From assembly GCA_002327445.1 (NCBI GenBank), contig DCWA01000030.1, positions 1-64,000 of the forward strand: a stretch of 64,000 bases of DNA, written 5' to 3'. Positions 62,757-64,000 of this stretch are shown here, in pieces (position 1 is the stretch's first letter; each line of letters begins with the position of its first letter). The stretch is from Desulfobacteraceae bacterium UBA2174. GTDB taxonomy: Bacteria; Desulfobacterota; Desulfobacteria; Desulfobacterales; UBA2174. Position numbers and translations under genes: made by a program. A model generated the notes under the pieces. It was not told where the DNA came from and did not search any database. It saw only the letters and a list, made by a program, of their open reading frames with translations.

Positions 62757-62866
62757 CAGACCACCAGTCCTTTTTCCACCATTGACAGGAACAGTAGCAT
62801 AAAATAAGGAATGGTCAACAGGAAAAATCAGGTCTTCAGACCACTTTGTCGAAAGCGGCAGCGCTC
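62756..62866. promoter_or_regulatory. Divergent control region of the hydroxyproline locus
   Basis: The direct repeat TCAGACCAC occurs at 62756-62764 and 62836-62844, at the two gene-proximal ends. The second lies in the inverted repeat GGTCT-TC-AGACC (62831-62842). TTGACA (about 62785) and a TTGACC on the other strand are candidate -35 boxes. A third TCAGACC lies before the T3HypD gene (57396). These are plausible sites for the GntR-type regulator. Confidence 0.55.
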
Positions 62867-64000
62867 ATGGACCTCACCTCAGAAGAGCAGCGCACCCTGG
62901 CCGGCGATGACGGCGAGGCGGCGCGGATCGCCATGGCCGTTCTGGTGGATCTGGGCGCCGTCTTCGGCGCCGACCGGCTGATTCCGGTGGCCCAGGTGCA
63001 CATCGATGCCACCCTGTACATGGTCGATGCCGGAGTCGCATTCGCCGAGCGAATGGCCGCCACGGGGGGGCGGTTTCGCGTGCCGACTTCCTTGAATCCC
63101 AGTGCGGTGGACCTGCTGCACCCCGAGGCCCTGCGCCCGCCGCCCGACCTGCTGGAAAACAGCCGGCGTCTCGAGCGAGCCTACCTGTCCATGGGGGCCG
63201 CGCCCACCTGGACCTGCGCGCCGTACCAGCAGGGAATGGTCCCGCGCTTCGGGCAGCAGATCGCCTGGGCCGAATCCAACGCCATCGTCTTCGCCAACTC
63301 GGTGATCGGGGCACGCACCAACCGCTACGGCGACCTCATGGACATCTGCGCCGCCGTCGTCGGCAAGGCGCCCTGCTTCGGGCTGCACCTGGAAACCCAC
63401 CGGCACGCCGAGCTGGTGATCGACGCCAGCGCCCTGCCCCGCTCCGTCCAATATGATCCGGCAACTTACCCGCTGTTGGGATACATCGTCGGCGAATTGG
63501 CCGGCGACCGCATTCCCGCCGTCCTCGGCATTCCGCCCGATGTGCCGGTACGCGCCCTCAAGTCGTTCGGCGCGGCGGCGGCCTCCTCCGGCGCCGTGGG
63601 GCTGTTTCACATGGTCGGCGTAACGCCGGAAGCCCGCTGCCTGGAGATGTGCACCGGCGGACGAAAGATGGAGGAGATCCACGCCGTCACGGCCAAGGAT
63701 TTGGCCGGAGCGGCGGCCAGGCTTTCGAATCCCGATTTGAGCCGGCCCGACTTGATCGTGGTGGGTTGCCCGCATTATGCCTATGCCGAAATGACAACCA
63801 TGGCGCGGTTGCTGGACGGTCGGCGGGTGAACCCGGGCATTGCCTTCTGGGCCTTTACCGGCCGGTGCGCGTATGGCTGGATGCGGCACAGCGGGCTGTT
63901 GCAAGCCCTGACCAACGCCGGGGTGACGGTCTTTACCGACGCCTGCCCCCTGCTGTACCCCGGGGAGAGCTGGCCCTTCACCGCGGCCCTGAGCGATTCG
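62867..64000 (+). CDS. Aconitase X catalytic protein, probable cis-3-hydroxy-L-proline dehydratase (partial)
   Basis: Open reading frame of 378 codons that continues past the window edge. It matches the aconitase-X N-terminal domain: MDLTSEEQRTLAGDDGEA, PVAQVHIDATLYMVDAG, RVPTSLNPSAVDLLHP, APTWTCAPYQQG, QIAWAESNAIVFANSVIGAR, TNRYGDLMDICAAVVGKAP and LIVVGCPHY. Cysteines in TWTC, DIC and VVGC are the expected Fe-S ligands. Family members dehydrate cis-3-hydroxy-L-proline to delta1-pyrroline-2-carboxylate; others act on mevalonate 5-phosphate. The locus argues for the former. The ribosome binding site is weak (GAAAGCGG). The small swivelling domain should lie just to the right. Confidence 0.87.
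   Translation, partial: MDLTSEEQRTLAGDDGEAARIAMAVLVDLGAVFGADRLIPVAQVHIDATLYMVDAGVAFAERMAATGGRFRVPTSLNPSAVDLLHPEALRPPPDLLENSRRLERAYLSMGAAPTWTCAPYQQGMVPRFGQQIAWAESNAIVFANSVIGARTNRYGDLMDICAAVVGKAPCFGLHLETHRHAELVIDASALPRSVQYDPATYPLLGYIVGELAGDRIPAVLGIPPDVPVRALKSFGAAAASSGAVGLFHMVGVTPEARCLEMCTGGRKMEEIHAVTAKDLAGAAARLSNPDLSRPDLIVVGCPHYAYAEMTTMARLLDGRRVNPGIAFWAFTGRCAYGWMRHSGLLQALTNAGVTVFTDACPLLYPGESWPFTAALSDS

Overview
The window is GC-rich, densely coded bacterial chromosome. It carries a class I hybrid cluster protein with a DUF1858 partner, a three-subunit archaeal-type glutamate synthase, glycyl radical chemistry, an Fe-S type PurF and DUF2284/PocR/FmdE-family proteins. This set suggests an anaerobic Desulfobacterota, most likely a sulfate reducer of the Desulfobacterales. 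That placement is inferred from gene content; there is no rRNA, tRNA, integrase or transposase here to confirm it.

Layout. 1-6.8 kb: repeats, the end of a nucleotide-sugar locus (rfbC, rfbD), an MNT/HepT toxin-antitoxin pair, an EPS-type MarR regulator, a ComEA-like helix-hairpin-helix protein, manA and an HD hydrolase. 6.9-10.6 kb: ridA, groES-groEL with a promoter and a terminator, and a Crp/Fnr regulator. 10.9-14.0 kb: a DevBCA-like ABC exporter. 14.1-17.4 kb: a RelE/Phd pair, a VOC protein, a MetE-like protein and a dihydroorotate-dehydrogenase-like protein. 17.5-20.2 kb: DUF1858, hcp and a DUF2284 protein. 20.5-29.7 kb: a promoter, a cobalamin riboswitch and its terminator, then a DUF3450-ExbB-ExbB-ExbD-TonB-TPR operon, a TonB-dependent receptor and a shortened FmdE-like protein. 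29.8-34.0 kb: a 1409-residue SNF2 ATPase. 34.1-39.2 kb: zupT, PocR, HIT, a PIN/Phd pair, purF and mazEF. 39.2-55.8 kb: housekeeping genes on the minus strand (carB, carA, gltB2/gltB3-D/gltB1, mutL, gatA, gatC, a SPOR protein, argS). 56.3-64.0 kb: a hydroxyproline catabolic locus.

The most interesting system is the right-hand locus. It encodes the glycyl radical trans-4-hydroxyproline dehydratase HypD and its activase, a trans-3-hydroxyproline dehydratase (second active-site Cys replaced by Thr), an ornithine-cyclodeaminase-family reductase suited to delta1-pyrroline-2-carboxylate, a FadR/GntR regulator and, divergently, an aconitase-X protein (cis-3-hydroxyproline dehydratase family) that runs off the window edge. 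Together these would convert all three common hydroxyproline isomers to proline-level intermediates.

Regulatory signals read directly from the sequence: a perfect 14-bp palindrome (TTGCGCCGGCGCAA) occurs upstream of both the hcp operon and the exporter next to the Crp/Fnr gene. A canonical sigma-54 -24/-12 element precedes the glutamate synthase operon. A cobalamin riboswitch with its own promoter and terminator leads the TonB/Exb operon. A branched RNA-like fold precedes the TonB receptor.

The intergenic DNA is unusually rich in dispersed, short-period, quasi-palindromic repeats of several families. One roughly 300-bp composite element is present twice in inverted orientation, 35 kb apart. 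Several repeats run into coding sequence, including the PurF propeptide and the C-termini of the DUF2284 and RelE proteins. Four toxin-antitoxin pairs lie in the window.
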